A stretch of DNA of 50,261 nucleotides from Rhizobium nepotum 39/7 (GTDB lineage Bacteria > Pseudomonadota > Alphaproteobacteria > Rhizobiales > Rhizobiaceae), in the NCBI RefSeq assembly GCF_000949865.1, contig NZ_JWJH01000021.1, forward strand, positions 1-50,261, read 5' to 3'. Shown here piece by piece: positions 36,628 to 45,733 of the stretch (the stretch's first letter is position 1; each line of letters opens with the position of its first letter). The position numbers were made by a program, and so were the translations under genes. The notes beneath the pieces are model-generated. The model was given only the letters and a program-made list of their open reading frames with translations. It had not been told where the DNA came from and ran no database searches.

Positions 36628-37785
36628 ATGACCAAGCCGGTAAAGATTGAAGATTATCGCGTGCTCGCGAAACGTCGTCTGCCAAAAATGGTTTTCGATT
36701 ATCTCGATGGAGGGGCGGAAGATGAAACTGGCCTTACTCATAATCGAGCGGTTTTCGGCTCATGGCGCTTTCAGCCGAAACGTCTTACCGATGTGAGCAA
36801 GCGTGACCTGTCCACCACACTTTGGGGTCAGAGCTATCCGCTTCCTTTTCTGATTGGGCCGACAGGACTGAACGGACTGTTACGCCCGCAAGGCGATGCA
36901 ATCCTTGCTCGTTGTGCAGCCCGCGAGGGTGTTCCCTTCGTCCTGTCTACGGCATCCACCCAATCGATCGAAGAGGTCTCCAGGTCGAGCGACGGTGAAA
37001 AGTGGTTTCAGCTCTATGTCATGCGCCGCGATCTGGCGTTGGATCTAACCCGTCGCGCGCTGGCTGCCGACTATACCACTTTGGTTCTGACTGTTGACGT
37101 TCCGGTAAACGGTTGGCGCGAACGCGATATGCGCAATGGTTTCGGCTTGCCGATGCGATACACGGCGAAAACCTTGCTGGACGGCGCGACGCATCCTCGC
37201 TGGTCACTTGATCTGTTGCGCAATGGCATGCCTCAGCTGGCCAACTTTGTGAGCGGGCGAGCGGTTTCGAGCGAGGCTCAAGCTGCGCTGATGCGCCGCG
37301 AAATGGACGCCAGTTTCGACTGGGAGGCACTCGCACAGCTTCGTGCTGTGTGGCCTAAACGATTGCTCGTCAAAGGCGTTCTCAGCCCGGAAGATGCGGC
37401 GCGTTGTATAGCGGAAGGGGCTGACGGGGTCATCCTTTCCAACCACGGTGCGCGTCAGCTTGATGGTTGCCTGTCGCCCATGGAAACCTTGAAAGGCGTC
37501 AGAAACGCCACGTTGGAAACCGTTCTCGTCGATAGCGGCTTTCGTCGCGGCAGTGATGTCGTGAAGGCGCTTTGCCTTGGAGCCAACGCAGTGTTGTTGG
37601 GGCGTGCGACACTTTTCGGACTAGCGGCAGCGGGAGAACAAGGCGTGCTTGATGTTATCTCCCTTGTGCGGCAGGAAATTGACCGAACGCTTGCCTTGAT
37701 CGGTGTCTCGAGTGTGGCCGATCTGTCTTCAGAGCTTTTGGTTCGACACATTCATGAGGAGGCATTGCAGCATGACGCCGTCTAA
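36628..37785 (+). CDS. mdlB: (S)-mandelate dehydrogenase
   Basis: 385-residue FMN-dependent alpha-hydroxyacid oxidase-family enzyme oxidising (S)-mandelate to benzoylformate. The ATG at 36628, 4 bases after mdlC, gives the family start MTKPVKIEDYRVLAKRRLPK; the frame extends into mdlC but is not used. Seen: FDYLDGGAEDE, FLIGPTGLNGLL, STASTQSIEEV, ILSNHGARQLDG with the catalytic His, and LVDSGFRRGSDVVKAL. A segment rich in hydrophobic residues after TLLDGATHPRW corresponds to the membrane-binding loop of the Pseudomonas enzyme. Overlaps mdlA by 14 bases. Confidence 0.92.
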   Translation: MTKPVKIEDYRVLAKRRLPKMVFDYLDGGAEDETGLTHNRAVFGSWRFQPKRLTDVSKRDLSTTLWGQSYPLPFLIGPTGLNGLLRPQGDAILARCAAREGVPFVLSTASTQSIEEVSRSSDGEKWFQLYVMRRDLALDLTRRALAADYTTLVLTVDVPVNGWRERDMRNGFGLPMRYTAKTLLDGATHPRWSLDLLRNGMPQLANFVSGRAVSSEAQAALMRREMDASFDWEALAQLRAVWPKRLLVKGVLSPEDAARCIAEGADGVILSNHGARQLDGCLSPMETLKGVRNATLETVLVDSGFRRGSDVVKALCLGANAVLLGRATLFGLAAAGEQGVLDVISLVRQEIDRTLALIGVSSVADLSSELLVRHIHEEALQHDAV

Positions 37786-38851
37786 AATTATTCAGCTCCA
37801 AACCCGAGCTGTCGAAGTCCCGTTTGATTATCCCATTCGCACAGCGTCTGGTATCGTGCCGACAGCGCCGCTTGTTCTCATCGATCTCCAGACGGATGCC
37901 GGCGTTACCGGTAGGGCATATATCTTTGCGTATACACCCATCGTCTTAAAGGCTTTGATGTCGCTCTATGGCGATTTAAAGCCACTGATCCTCGGCTCAA
38001 CGCTTGCTCCGCAAGCTTTGGATGAAGCATTACGGCGACGGTTCACCCTGCTTGGCACGGCAGGCATATTGAGAATGGTGCTGGCAGGACTTGAAATGGC
38101 CGCTTGGGATGCGTTTGCAAAAACGCTGAACCTGCCACTGGTTCAAGTCCTCGGCGGAAGCCCAGTTGGTATCCGCGCTTATGACAGCCACAGTATGGAT
38201 GGCGAAAGCCTTGCGACAGACCGTGCCGTTGCATCGGCAAAAGCTGGCTTCAAGGGGATCAAGACAAAGATTGGCTACGCCGACTTCGGCGAAGAATTGA
38301 ATGTCCTGCGAAGCATCCGCAGGGCCGTTGGCGATGATTTCGAGATTCTTGTCGACTATAACCAGTCCCTGACAGTGCCAGAAGCCATTCGCCGCGGCAA
38401 ATATCTCGAAGAAATCGACATCGCATGGATAGAAGAGCCAGTGTTGCAGGGCGATTACAGCGGACACGCCGCGGTGGCCCAAGCGCTTTCGATACCCGTA
38501 CAGCTTGGCGAAAACTGGTTCGGTCCAGAAGAAATGATGCTTTCGGTCAAGGCGAAAGCGGGAGATTTCGCAATGGTCGACATCATGAAAATCGGCGGAG
38601 TAAGTGCCTGGTTGAAAGCATCAGCGATCGCAGAGCAGCATTCCCTGCCATTATCGAGCCACCTGTTTCAGGAAATCAGCGCACACGTTCTATCCGTCAG
38701 TCCGACAGCATATCGGCTGGAACATCTGGATATCGCCGGGCCGATTTTGCAGGACCGGCTACGCATAAAAGATGGGCTGGCATTCCCCTCTGACCAACCC
38801 GGCACTGGCGTCGAGTGGGACGAGGACCGTGTGCGCCAATTGAGCAAATAG
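37772..38851 (+). CDS. mdlA: Mandelate racemase
   Basis: 359-residue enolase-superfamily racemase interconverting (R)- and (S)-mandelate, the same length as the Pseudomonas putida enzyme. With the ATG at 37772 (AGGAGG upstream), all catalytic and metal residues fall at the known numbers: Lys164 and Lys166 in KTKIGY, Asp195, Glu221 and Glu247 as Mg ligands, Asp270, His297 in LSSHLFQEISAH, and Glu317. Such exact agreement supports true mandelate racemase over other family members. Last gene of the mdl operon, allowing use of both enantiomers. Confidence 0.94.
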   Translation: MTPSKIIQLQTRAVEVPFDYPIRTASGIVPTAPLVLIDLQTDAGVTGRAYIFAYTPIVLKALMSLYGDLKPLILGSTLAPQALDEALRRRFTLLGTAGILRMVLAGLEMAAWDAFAKTLNLPLVQVLGGSPVGIRAYDSHSMDGESLATDRAVASAKAGFKGIKTKIGYADFGEELNVLRSIRRAVGDDFEILVDYNQSLTVPEAIRRGKYLEEIDIAWIEEPVLQGDYSGHAAVAQALSIPVQLGENWFGPEEMMLSVKAKAGDFAMVDIMKIGGVSAWLKASAIAEQHSLPLSSHLFQEISAHVLSVSPTAYRLEHLDIAGPILQDRLRIKDGLAFPSDQPGTGVEWDEDRVRQLSK

Positions 38852-38923
38852 TCTGGCATGTCACAGTGAAGGAGCGTGAAAGCGCCTCTTCCAAAACCAG
38901 CCAGACCGTAGCCGCGTAGGGTT

Positions 38924-39240
38924 TCATTGTCCCGGAGGTAGAAAATTGTGTTCTATGTCCAGCCAAGGCGGGTTTTCTGCATACATTTCGCGGATAAGCC
39001 GCTTGATAAGGTCGATGTGGGTCGAGTTGTCCCCCACGCGATGATTGAGGATGATTGGTGACGTGACGTCTACCTCCTCGATCAATCTATAATGCACATC
39101 CGATCCGATCGCGTCTGGCGGGCAGATGACGGAATAATGCAAACTCCTGCTTCAGCCGCAACCAATCCCAATGCGGTTTGTATTTCGCGAACCTCCTGCA
39201 CTGCCGCCGGTCCCACAATACCCCTCCGGTGAAGGCCGCG
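38924..39240 (-). pseudogene. C-terminal remnant of a LysR-family regulator
   Basis: The minus strand encodes VQEVREIQTALGLVAAEAGV and CIIPSSAR, then after a one-base frameshift near 39090 VHYRLIEEVDVTSPIILNHR, GDNSTHIDLIKRLIREMY and a stop at 38924. This is the end of a BenM/CatM-like effector domain. The DNA-binding half and most of the effector domain are absent. A scar next to the mdl operon, perhaps from a former regulator. Confidence 0.75.
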
Positions 39241-39271
39241 GACATGATATCGCGTGCCATTTTTTAACCGG

Positions 39272-39565
39272 CTATACACGCGGTAATTTGCCTGCAACGA
39301 TGCTGAACTCCTCGATAGTCAAACCAGTCAGCGTCGGCATTTCCCAGTCGAAAAATCGAGTATCGTGGATGGCCTGATTAATTAGCAGCCGAGTGGCTGA
39401 CAGCTCTCGAAGGGAGAGGTCTGTCCTCGGAACAACGTCGGCAACTTTGTTGGCAATGGCATCGACTATTGGCCCGATTGTCGTCGACACGATCACAATG
39501 TGGCCGTCGGCTTCGAGCTGGAGGAGTGCCTCACGCACAACATTGCTCAGCGCGTGATCATTCAT
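39272..39565 (-). CDS. Hypothetical protein, 97 residues
   Basis: A continuous frame beginning MNDHALSNVVREALLQLEAD and ending EEFSIVAGKLPRV. Composition is protein-like, with amphipathic helices. The start resembles the recognition helix and wing of a GntR regulator (VREALLQLEADGHIVIV), but the rest does not fit one. No membrane or signal segment and no strong ribosome-binding site. It could be a small intact gene or a fragment stranded between the LysR remnant and IS66. Confidence 0.45.
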   Translation of the reverse strand: MNDHALSNVVREALLQLEADGHIVIVSTTIGPIVDAIANKVADVVPRTDLSLRELSATRLLINQAIHDTRFFDWEMPTLTGLTIEEFSIVAGKLPRV

Positions 39566-39741
39566 TTACGCTGTCCCAGTTGTTTCTCAAATCGGTTCCT
39601 CTGGTATGTGACTTGCTCGCAAACAACGGCCTGCCTACGTGACGCTAGCCGACACGCCGCATCTTCGCGAGTGGATTTTTGATAGCACATTCCTGAGTGT
39701 TGGAACCGGGTCCAGTACACTCGCCGACTATGGCCGCCCGG

Positions 39742-41400
39742 TTAGGCAGCCCGCCCCCTTAAAGACTTCGGTGGTGTCCAGTTCCACGGCAGCAGTTGCT
39801 CCAGCCTGCTGATCGACGTGTCCGCAATGTTGGTGAGGACGTCGGCAAGCCAGGCCTGTGGGTCGACGTCATTGAGCTTGGCGGCCATGACCAACGTGGC
39901 CATGAAGGCGGCACGTTCAGCACCACGATCCGATCCGGCAAACAGCCATGACTTCCTGCCGAGTGCAAAGCCTCTGAGCGCTCGTTCGGCAGCATTGTTC
40001 GTCAGGCAAATCCGGCCGTCATCGAGGAATGACGTAAAGCCATCCCATCGCTTGAGCATGTAATCTATCGCCTCGGCGACGGAAGAACTGCGCGACAGTT
40101 TTGCCCGCTCAATTTGGAGCCAATCATGCAGCTCTTCGGCGATTGGCAGGCTGTGTTGGCGGCGGCGCTCCAGACGCTGCTCGGCGGCAAGACCGTTGAT
40201 CTCCCGTTCGATATCGAACAGGGCATCGATCCGTTTGACGGCCTCCAATGCCATTGGCGAGATCGGCGCAGCTTTGCTGCCACGTTTGGCGTTCGTGGCG
40301 ATGTCGGCCAGCACGAAGAACTTGCGGCGTGAATGTGCCCAGCAGAGTACTTGGCGCAGAGGCGCAGGATCGCGGTCTACCTTGAACAGCGGATTGTAGC
40401 CGCCATAGGCATCCGCCTGCAATATGCCGGTGAAGGACTTCAGATGTCGCTCGGGATGCTCCTGCCGCCGATCCCGAGAGGAATAGTAGAGGGCGGCGGG
40501 CGGTGACTGTCCGCCGAAGGGTCTGTCATCCCGGACGTAGGTCCAGATGCGACCGGTATCGGTCTTTCCCTTCGCCAGGATCGGCACGGTCGTGTCGTCG
40601 CCATGCAGTCGCTCGGCTGCCAGGACATGGGCCTCGATCAACGAATGGATGGGCTTCAGGGCCGCGGCACAAGCGCCGACTTGATCGGCAAGCGTCGACA
40701 GACTGAGATCGACGCCTTCACGGGCATAACGCTCGCTCTGGCGGTTGAGCGGCTGGTGCTGGGCGAACTTCTCGAACAGGATCATCGCCAGAAGGTTCGG
40801 GCCAGCAAAGCCGCGGGGTGTGACATGGAAGGGTGCTGGCGGCTGTGTAATCTTCTCGCATTCGCGGCAAGTGAACTTCTCCCGCACGGTCTGAATGACC
40901 TTCCACTGACGCGGGATGACCTCCAGCGTCTCTGTGATATCCTCACCGAGCTTCGACAGCTTGGCCGAGCCGCAGCAGGAGCAGTTTGTTGGGGCAGCAA
41001 TGACGACACGTTCGCGTGGCAGATGCTCGGGAAACGACTTGCGTGAAGGACGCTTGCGCTCGAAGGCCCTGACGGTTGAGGCATTGGCTGCGATCTCTGC
41101 TGCCAGTTCATCTTCGCCTGCATCAGCCTCCAACTCCTCGAGCTGCAATTCCATCTGTTCGAGAAGCCGCGCTTTGCGCTCGGAGCGGCTGCCGTAAAGC
41201 TCTCGGCGGACCTTCTCGATCTCCAGCTTCAGCCGCGCGATCAGCGCCTCGGAATGTGACACGAGCGCCTTTGCGCTGGCGGCTTCTGCCTTGGCAGTCG
41301 CCGCTTCTACCTCGGCAACAACACGCCGCGAACGCTCTTCGGCCAGCAGTGCAAGCGCACTGGCAAGGTCATTTGGAAGCTGGTCGACGGGGTTGCTCAT
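39742..41400 (-). CDS. tnpC: IS66 family transposase TnpC
   Basis: 552-residue, apparently intact transposase. N-terminal coiled coil ([20 protein letters not shown] and following), then [20 protein letters not shown], a zinc-finger-like segment (CSCCGSAKL and FTCRECEKI), catalytic [10 protein letters not shown] and [12 protein letters not shown], and the conserved end [20 protein letters not shown] followed by [13 protein letters not shown]. Required with TnpA and TnpB for IS66 transposition; both are lacking here, so autonomous movement is unlikely. Confidence 0.92.
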   Translation of the reverse strand: MSNPVDQLPNDLASALALLAEERSRRVVAEVEAATAKAEAASAKALVSHSEALIARLKLEIEKVRRELYGSRSERKARLLEQMELQLEELEADAGEDELAAEIAANASTVRAFERKRPSRKSFPEHLPRERVVIAAPTNCSCCGSAKLSKLGEDITETLEVIPRQWKVIQTVREKFTCRECEKITQPPAPFHVTPRGFAGPNLLAMILFEKFAQHQPLNRQSERYAREGVDLSLSTLADQVGACAAALKPIHSLIEAHVLAAERLHGDDTTVPILAKGKTDTGRIWTYVRDDRPFGGQSPPAALYYSSRDRRQEHPERHLKSFTGILQADAYGGYNPLFKVDRDPAPLRQVLCWAHSRRKFFVLADIATNAKRGSKAAPISPMALEAVKRIDALFDIEREINGLAAEQRLERRRQHSLPIAEELHDWLQIERAKLSRSSSVAEAIDYMLKRWDGFTSFLDDGRICLTNNAAERALRGFALGRKSWLFAGSDRGAERAAFMATLVMAAKLNDVDPQAWLADVLTNIADTSISRLEQLLPWNWTPPKSLRGRAA

Positions 41401-41445
41401 GGGGAGATGGAATCATATTCGCCCCCGCCATTCCAGTGTTTTTGC

Positions 41446-41499
41446 TCATCCAGCCGATGTTGGTCGCCAGGTCCTTTGCGGCATCCGCCAGTCGATGCC
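41446..41499 (-). pseudogene. tnpB: 3' end of IS66 tnpB
   Basis: Seventeen codons plus stop encoding GIDWRMPQRTWRPTSAG, the characteristic TnpB C-terminus, 45 bases before tnpC. A stop codon just upstream (TGA where LFE would be expected) and unrelated sequence beyond show that the rest was deleted. Confidence 0.8.
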
Positions 41500-41845
41500 C
41501 GTTCAGAGGTAAGGGAATAGGCCTACCTCACCAGTCGGATGGGAGCACATCGCGTTCTCAGGTGATTTCCTCTGGCAGCAGGCTGAGAAAAGCAGGTCCC
41601 GGAAAATGCTTGTCATCTCGGACGAAGTGCAAGCGGTCTAAGTGCTCTCTCATTGTTCACGCGAAACGCTGTTCAGAGGGAAACCAACGCGACGCCCTCA
41701 CGCAGAATCGTACCATCAGCAGGTCTTGTTGACGTACTCGCGCTGTGGCAGATCTTGGGATAAAGTGCTGTCGCAGGCAAACGCTTTGGCCAGTGTGGGA
41801 ATGCGTTACGCTTTGACAAACCAACACCGCGACCTGCGAGAAACA
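41500..41845. other. Non-coding region upstream of the AraC gene
   Basis: The AraC open frame extends back to 41642, but that part does not look like protein of the family. No operator or clear promoter was identified. The left end is the IS66 truncation point. Confidence 0.35.
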
Positions 41846-42736
41846 ATGTCTTCCAACCGACCGGGAAACCCACGCACTCCAGTTTATGAGCCGATCATAC
41901 CACATCCGAGCGAGTTTTTCGTTTGGCGCAACGATGATTATCCCATGTCGTGGAGTGTCTGGAACGCCCATCCAGAATGTGAAATTCATCTGATCTGTCG
42001 TGGCGAAGGCACCTGCCATATAGGCGACCATATTGGTGGTTTTCGCGAAGGTGATCTGTTTCTTGTTGGCCGTGACCTGCCGCACAACTGGGTGACGCCG
42101 TTGGATGAGAGCGACGTGGTGAAGGGGCGCGATACAGTCATTCAGTTTGACGAGGATCGGCTGGCCAAAGCGGAGGCGTTCATTCCTGAGCTGGGTAGGC
42201 TCTCTGTGCTTTTACGCGATGCTCGCAGAGGGATCATGTTTCATGGCGAAACCCGGCACAAGGGTGGGGAACTCGTCATCGAGATTGGAAAGGCCACGGG
42301 CGTTAAGCGGTTTGCCAAGTTTTTGGAACTCTTGCATATCCTCTCGTCAAGTAGTGAGCGCGTGCTCCTGTCGTCGGAGGGGTTTTCTCCGAGTGCCAAT
42401 GCCGTTGCCAATCGGATAGTCAGCGGTGTCCTTCAGCATATCAATGCGAACGTCAACAACGACATCCGCCTGGCGGACTGCGCCGCACTTGCGAGGCTGA
42501 CCGAAAGCTCGTTTTCCCGCTTCTTCAGGAAGCACACCGGCAATACGTTCACCCGGTATCTCAGCGAGCTTCGGATGGCGAAAGCATGCGAACTTCTCGC
42601 ACATACCGACCTGCCTGTGACCCAAGTCTGCGACCGGGTGGGGTATGACAACTTGTCGAATTTTAATCGAACGTTCCGGCTTTTGCGCGGAATGTCGCCA
42701 CGAAACTATCGTCAATTGGAAAAGCAGAGAAGGTAA
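41846..42736 (+). CDS. AraC-family transcriptional regulator
   Basis: 296 residues from the ATG at 41846; a slightly earlier ATG at 41798 is possible. An N-terminal cupin sensor (SEFFVWRNDDYPMSWSVWNA, HPECEIHLICRGEG, FREGDLFLVGRDLPHNWV) is followed by a C-terminal double helix-turn-helix (LADCAALARLTESSFSRFF and VTQVCDRVGYDNLSNFNRTF). It stands in front of the 222-aa and sorbitol dehydrogenase genes and probably activates them in response to a polyol. Confidence 0.9.
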   Translation: MSSNRPGNPRTPVYEPIIPHPSEFFVWRNDDYPMSWSVWNAHPECEIHLICRGEGTCHIGDHIGGFREGDLFLVGRDLPHNWVTPLDESDVVKGRDTVIQFDEDRLAKAEAFIPELGRLSVLLRDARRGIMFHGETRHKGGELVIEIGKATGVKRFAKFLELLHILSSSSERVLLSSEGFSPSANAVANRIVSGVLQHINANVNNDIRLADCAALARLTESSFSRFFRKHTGNTFTRYLSELRMAKACELLAHTDLPVTQVCDRVGYDNLSNFNRTFRLLRGMSPRNYRQLEKQRR

Positions 42737-42877
42737 TTTGTTATCCCGATATTCTCGAAAACTAGGGATTGTGAGCATATACTTTGATAAAATATCATCG
42801 GTTTTGCGCATGTCGAACGCTAGTTAATTTTTCCCCATTTCCTTATCTTTCGACTAGGAAATGAGGGAGGATGTGAG

Positions 42878-43546
42878 ATGGTCTACAATGCAGCGGTCGA
42901 TAGCAACGCTCTCTACGATCGGGCACAGACTTCTGAAATAGCCGGTCACCTTAAGAGCGACACCATCTTCCCAACGAATGTTTTCGGGTGTCCTGATACT
43001 GCAGGCTTCAATGTGGTGTTGCGGCAGCAATCCCAACTGATCTTCATTGATCTACCTAGCTCGGATCCAGACAGTACCCCTTCACAATGCTGGAGGGAAC
43101 TTTCTGAACAGTTCAACTCAATCTGCCTCGGGCTGATCCTTGAGGCGGATGCAGGTAGTGATGCCGCAGCAGGCATCATAGCTGACGGGATTACAGGTGG
43201 TGCATTACCCGCCGCAATCGCTGTTATGGGATATGATCCGTCATTCGCAATAATGTTCGAATGCGTGGCACGACGCATAGGCGATCCCGTCAATCGGGCG
43301 GTCACGTCATTGGCATATGGTATCCCGTTCGAATGGCCAGTCGTTGCTTTCTTTCTGATGCCCGACGACCCGCAATTACTGGATTGCGTAAAAGCATGCC
43401 GTTCGTTGGAGAACATCGGCGTCCCGGCGCAGATGCAGATTGTGGCGGCGGGCAGCGTAGCCGGGGGACGAAACATAGTTTTCGCCGGTGAGCGCGAATG
43501 CTTCTTTCGAGAGCATCTGGCCTCCCATTTCCCGAAAATGTTCTAG
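42878..43546 (+). CDS. Unknown protein, 222 residues
   Basis: GGGAGGATGTGAG precedes the ATG, a strong ribosome-binding site. The sequence begins MVYNAAVDSNALYDRAQTSE and has hydrophobic stretches around GIIADGITGGALPAAIAVMG and YGIPFEWPVVAFFLM, but no signal peptide. It contains several Cys, His and Asp residues but no motif I recognise. It is 52 bases upstream of smoS and in the same direction, so probably has a role in the same polyol pathway. A small palindrome TGATA-AAA-TATCA (42786-42798) lies upstream. Function not assigned. Confidence 0.7.
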   Translation: MVYNAAVDSNALYDRAQTSEIAGHLKSDTIFPTNVFGCPDTAGFNVVLRQQSQLIFIDLPSSDPDSTPSQCWRELSEQFNSICLGLILEADAGSDAAAGIIADGITGGALPAAIAVMGYDPSFAIMFECVARRIGDPVNRAVTSLAYGIPFEWPVVAFFLMPDDPQLLDCVKACRSLENIGVPAQMQIVAAGSVAGGRNIVFAGERECFFREHLASHFPKMF

Positions 43547-43598
43547 CGGCCGACCCCATCTGACTTTGCAATTCATAATGACACCCAGGGAGGAAAAA

Positions 43599-44378
43599 AT
43601 GTCATCACAACGACTAGCCGGGAAATGTGCGATGATCACCGGGGCTGCACGCGGTATCGGCTTGGCCTTTGCCAAGGCATATGCTGCCCAAGGGGCAAGG
43701 GTCGCCATCTGCGATATCGATATGGCACGCGCCGAAGAGGCCGCGAGGGACGTCGGCCGTGAAGCAATAGCGATCAAGCTCGACGTCACACAGAAAGATA
43801 GCATCGAGGCTGCGGTGAACGGCGTTGTCGAGATGCTCGGGCGCATCGATATTCTCATCAACAACGCCGCGCTGTTCACGGCCGCACCCTTGGTGGAGAT
43901 ATCGGAGGCCGATTATTGTCGCGTGTTCGATGTCAATGTCTACGGGCCGCTGTTTACAATGCAGGCTGTCGCAAAGCATATGATCAGTCGTGGCAAAGGC
44001 GGCAAGATCATCAACATGGCATCTCAGGCCGGTCGCCGTGGCGAGCCGCTGGTCTCCGTTTATTGTGCAACCAAGGCAGCTGTGATCAGTCTGACCCAAT
44101 CTGCCGGTCTCAATCTGATCGAGCATGGCATCAACGTGAATGCGATTGCTCCGGGTGTCGTCGACGGTGAGCACTGGGACGGCGTCGATGCTTTCTTTGC
44201 CAAATACGAAGGCAAGGCGCCCGGACAGAAGAAAAAAGAGGTCGGGGAGGCCGTTCCCTATGGTCGAATGGGCACGGCCGAGGACCTTGTCGGCATGGCG
44301 GTCTTTCTCGCTTCGAATGAATCCGACTACGTGGTATCGCAATGCTACAATGTCGACGGCGGACAGTGGATGAGCTGA
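43599..44378 (+). CDS. smoS: Sorbitol dehydrogenase (L-iditol 2-dehydrogenase), SDR
   Basis: 259-residue SDR. The ATG at 43599 follows GGGAGGAAAAA; upstream in-frame codons overlap the previous gene. Seen: TGAARGIGLAFAKAY, INNAALFTAAPLVEI, INMASQAGRRGEPLVSVYCA, the TKAAVISLTQSAGLNLIEHG block, NAIAPGVVDGEHWDGVDAFF, GRMGTAEDL and YNVDGGQWMS. This text follows rhizobial and Rhodobacter SmoS very closely. It oxidises sorbitol to fructose, and relatives also act on galactitol or L-iditol. In Sinorhizobium the SmoS enzyme serves galactitol catabolism together with a tagatose operon, so it may work with the 9.3-13.1 kb genes. Confidence 0.9.
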   Translation: MSSQRLAGKCAMITGAARGIGLAFAKAYAAQGARVAICDIDMARAEEAARDVGREAIAIKLDVTQKDSIEAAVNGVVEMLGRIDILINNAALFTAAPLVEISEADYCRVFDVNVYGPLFTMQAVAKHMISRGKGGKIINMASQAGRRGEPLVSVYCATKAAVISLTQSAGLNLIEHGINVNAIAPGVVDGEHWDGVDAFFAKYEGKAPGQKKKEVGEAVPYGRMGTAEDLVGMAVFLASNESDYVVSQCYNVDGGQWMS

Positions 44379-45157
44379 TGGATCTCTATCTCAAAGACAA
44401 AGTCGCAGTCATTACCGGCGGCTCGAAGGGTATTGGCCTTGGGCTGGCGCGAGCCTTTGCACGAGAAGGCTGCCACGTCGTTATAACGGCACGCACGGCG
44501 GCGGAGGTAGAAAATGCTGCTGAAGCTATCGCTAGCGAGTTTGGCGTGATTGCTCACGCCGTTGCATCAGACGTCTCGTCGGCCGATGGCTGCCAGGCGA
44601 TCATCGAGGCTGCGGCTGCACTGGGCGGCGCCGATATTTTCGTATCCAACGCAGGCACCGGGTCCAATGAGACGGTAGCCGAAGCGCCTGACGAGAAGTG
44701 GTATTCCTACTGGGATCTCCACGTCATGGCGGCGGTGCGCCTCAGCCGGAGTCTGGCCGACCAGATGGAGGTCAAGGGCGGCGGCGTCATGCTGATGAAC
44801 GTATCTATCTGCGCGGTGCAGCCGCTCTGGTATGAACCTATCTATAACGTCACGAAGGCGGCCCTGCTGATGTTTGGCAAATGCCTGTCGGTGGAGATGA
44901 TCAAACGCAATATCCGCGTCAACACCCTCAATCCCGGACTGATCCGCACACCGGACTGGGAAAAAACAGCCCGGGAATTGGCAGGAGATGGCTGGGAGGA
45001 TTATCTGCAGAAGGTTGCGGATGACAATGCGGATATCCGCCGTTTCGGGACGATTGAGGAACTCGCGGATTTCTGCGTCTTTCTCTGCTCGCCTCGAGCC
45101 TCTTACAGTGTTGGCTCCGCCTATCATGTCGATGGCGGGATGCTAAAAACTGTCTGA
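44378..45157 (+). CDS. Short-chain dehydrogenase/reductase
   Basis: 259-residue SDR whose ATG overlaps the smoS stop (TGATG), so co-translated. Seen: TGGSKGIGLGLARAFAREG, VSNAGTGSNETVAEAP, MNVSICAVQPLWYEPIYN, and the catalytic Tyr/Lys in YNVTKAALLMFGKCLS. It ends YHVDGGMLKTV. The Ser position reads NVSICA. Substrate unknown; likely a second step on the same polyol or ketose. Confidence 0.85.
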   Translation: MDLYLKDKVAVITGGSKGIGLGLARAFAREGCHVVITARTAAEVENAAEAIASEFGVIAHAVASDVSSADGCQAIIEAAAALGGADIFVSNAGTGSNETVAEAPDEKWYSYWDLHVMAAVRLSRSLADQMEVKGGGVMLMNVSICAVQPLWYEPIYNVTKAALLMFGKCLSVEMIKRNIRVNTLNPGLIRTPDWEKTARELAGDGWEDYLQKVADDNADIRRFGTIEELADFCVFLCSPRASYSVGSAYHVDGGMLKTV

Positions 45158-45218
45158 AGATTGCCTGAGCGGGATTTAGACTTGGTGCGCCGCCCGGTCG
45201 CATGTGTGGCAGCCCGAG

Positions 45219-45274
45219 AGACATTCTAAATGTCTGATGCAGATCAAGTGTATGGCTTTGGAAGCCATACACTT
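45219..45274. terminator. Tandem hairpins between SDR operon and small lipoprotein
   Basis: AGACATT-CTA-AATGTCT (45219-45235), then AAGTGTATGGCTT-TGG-AAGCCATACACTT (45246-45274), a perfect 13-bp stem with a 3-base loop. Located between convergent genes, it would end transcripts from both sides. Few T residues follow. Confidence 0.7.
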
Positions 45275-45284
45275 ACTTCGAAAA

Positions 45285-45395
45285 CTACATGTTTGATGCA
45301 GGTGGTTCTTGCCAGCCGATGGAACTGCCAAGATCGGTAGTGTGGCATCCGGTAAGGAACAGTAAGGCGACAAATAGCAACGCGAAGCGGGTCAT
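45285..45395 (-). CDS. Putative small lipoprotein, 36 residues
   Basis: ATG at 45395 encodes MTRFALLFVALLFLTGC, a textbook lipoprotein signal with lipobox LTGC (Cys17), followed by a 19-residue mature part beginning HTTDLGSS and ending PPASNM. A strong hairpin starts 11 bases past the stop. No clear ribosome-binding site was found. It resembles entericidin-like small lipoproteins in size only. Real if expressed; the lipobox and terminator are the only support. Confidence 0.5.
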   Translation of the reverse strand: MTRFALLFVALLFLTGCHTTDLGSSIGWQEPPASNM

Positions 45396-45539
45396 AGTCA
45401 TTCATTTTATTTTTGATGTCGGTATCTCTGCCCGAATGGCGATGAAGAACAATTCATGCCGGCGATCAAAATTGGCACGGTAAAACCATTGAAGATATCG
45501 AGTTTGTTTTGAAGAACACGTTCAGCTAATTTGATAGGC

Positions 45540-45733
45540 ATGCATTCGCTGACGATCGATCAATTGCTGGTTTTCACGACGGCCGTCGACGCGGGGAGTT
45601 TTTCCGGCGCTGTTCGGGCGCTTAATCGTGCTCAGTCTGCGATCACCTATTCGATATAGAAGCTGGAGGACCAGCTTGTCATGCCACTGTTTGATCGAAC
45701 AGGCTACCGTTCAGCTGCAACGGAAGCCGAAGA
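45540..45733 (+). pseudogene. N-terminal LysR fragment with an amber stop
   Basis: From the ATG at 45540 the frame encodes LTIDQLLVFTTAVDAGSFSG, AVRALNRAQSAITYSI, a TAG stop at 45657-45659, then KLEDQLVMPLFDRTGYRSA. This is a LysR winged helix interrupted in the recognition helix where Gln (CAG) is expected. Homology ends at about 45733, where the convergent cysteine synthase gene begins, so the effector domain has been deleted. Confidence 0.85.

Larger units (their letters stand above)
39742..41499 (-). mobile_element. Partial IS66-family element (tnpC plus tnpB tail)
   Basis: Contains a full-length tnpC and, upstream, only the last 17 codons of tnpB (GIDWRMPQRTWRPTSAG, 41499-41446). tnpA and the rest of tnpB are missing. 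Terminal inverted repeats were not identified with confidence, so the outer limits are uncertain. It lies right of the cio/mandelate block. Confidence 0.8.

Noticed and set aside
41642..41845. N-terminal extension of the AraC regulator
   Set aside because: The 68 extra codons are unlike any AraC N-terminus; the start at 41846 (or 41798) fits better.
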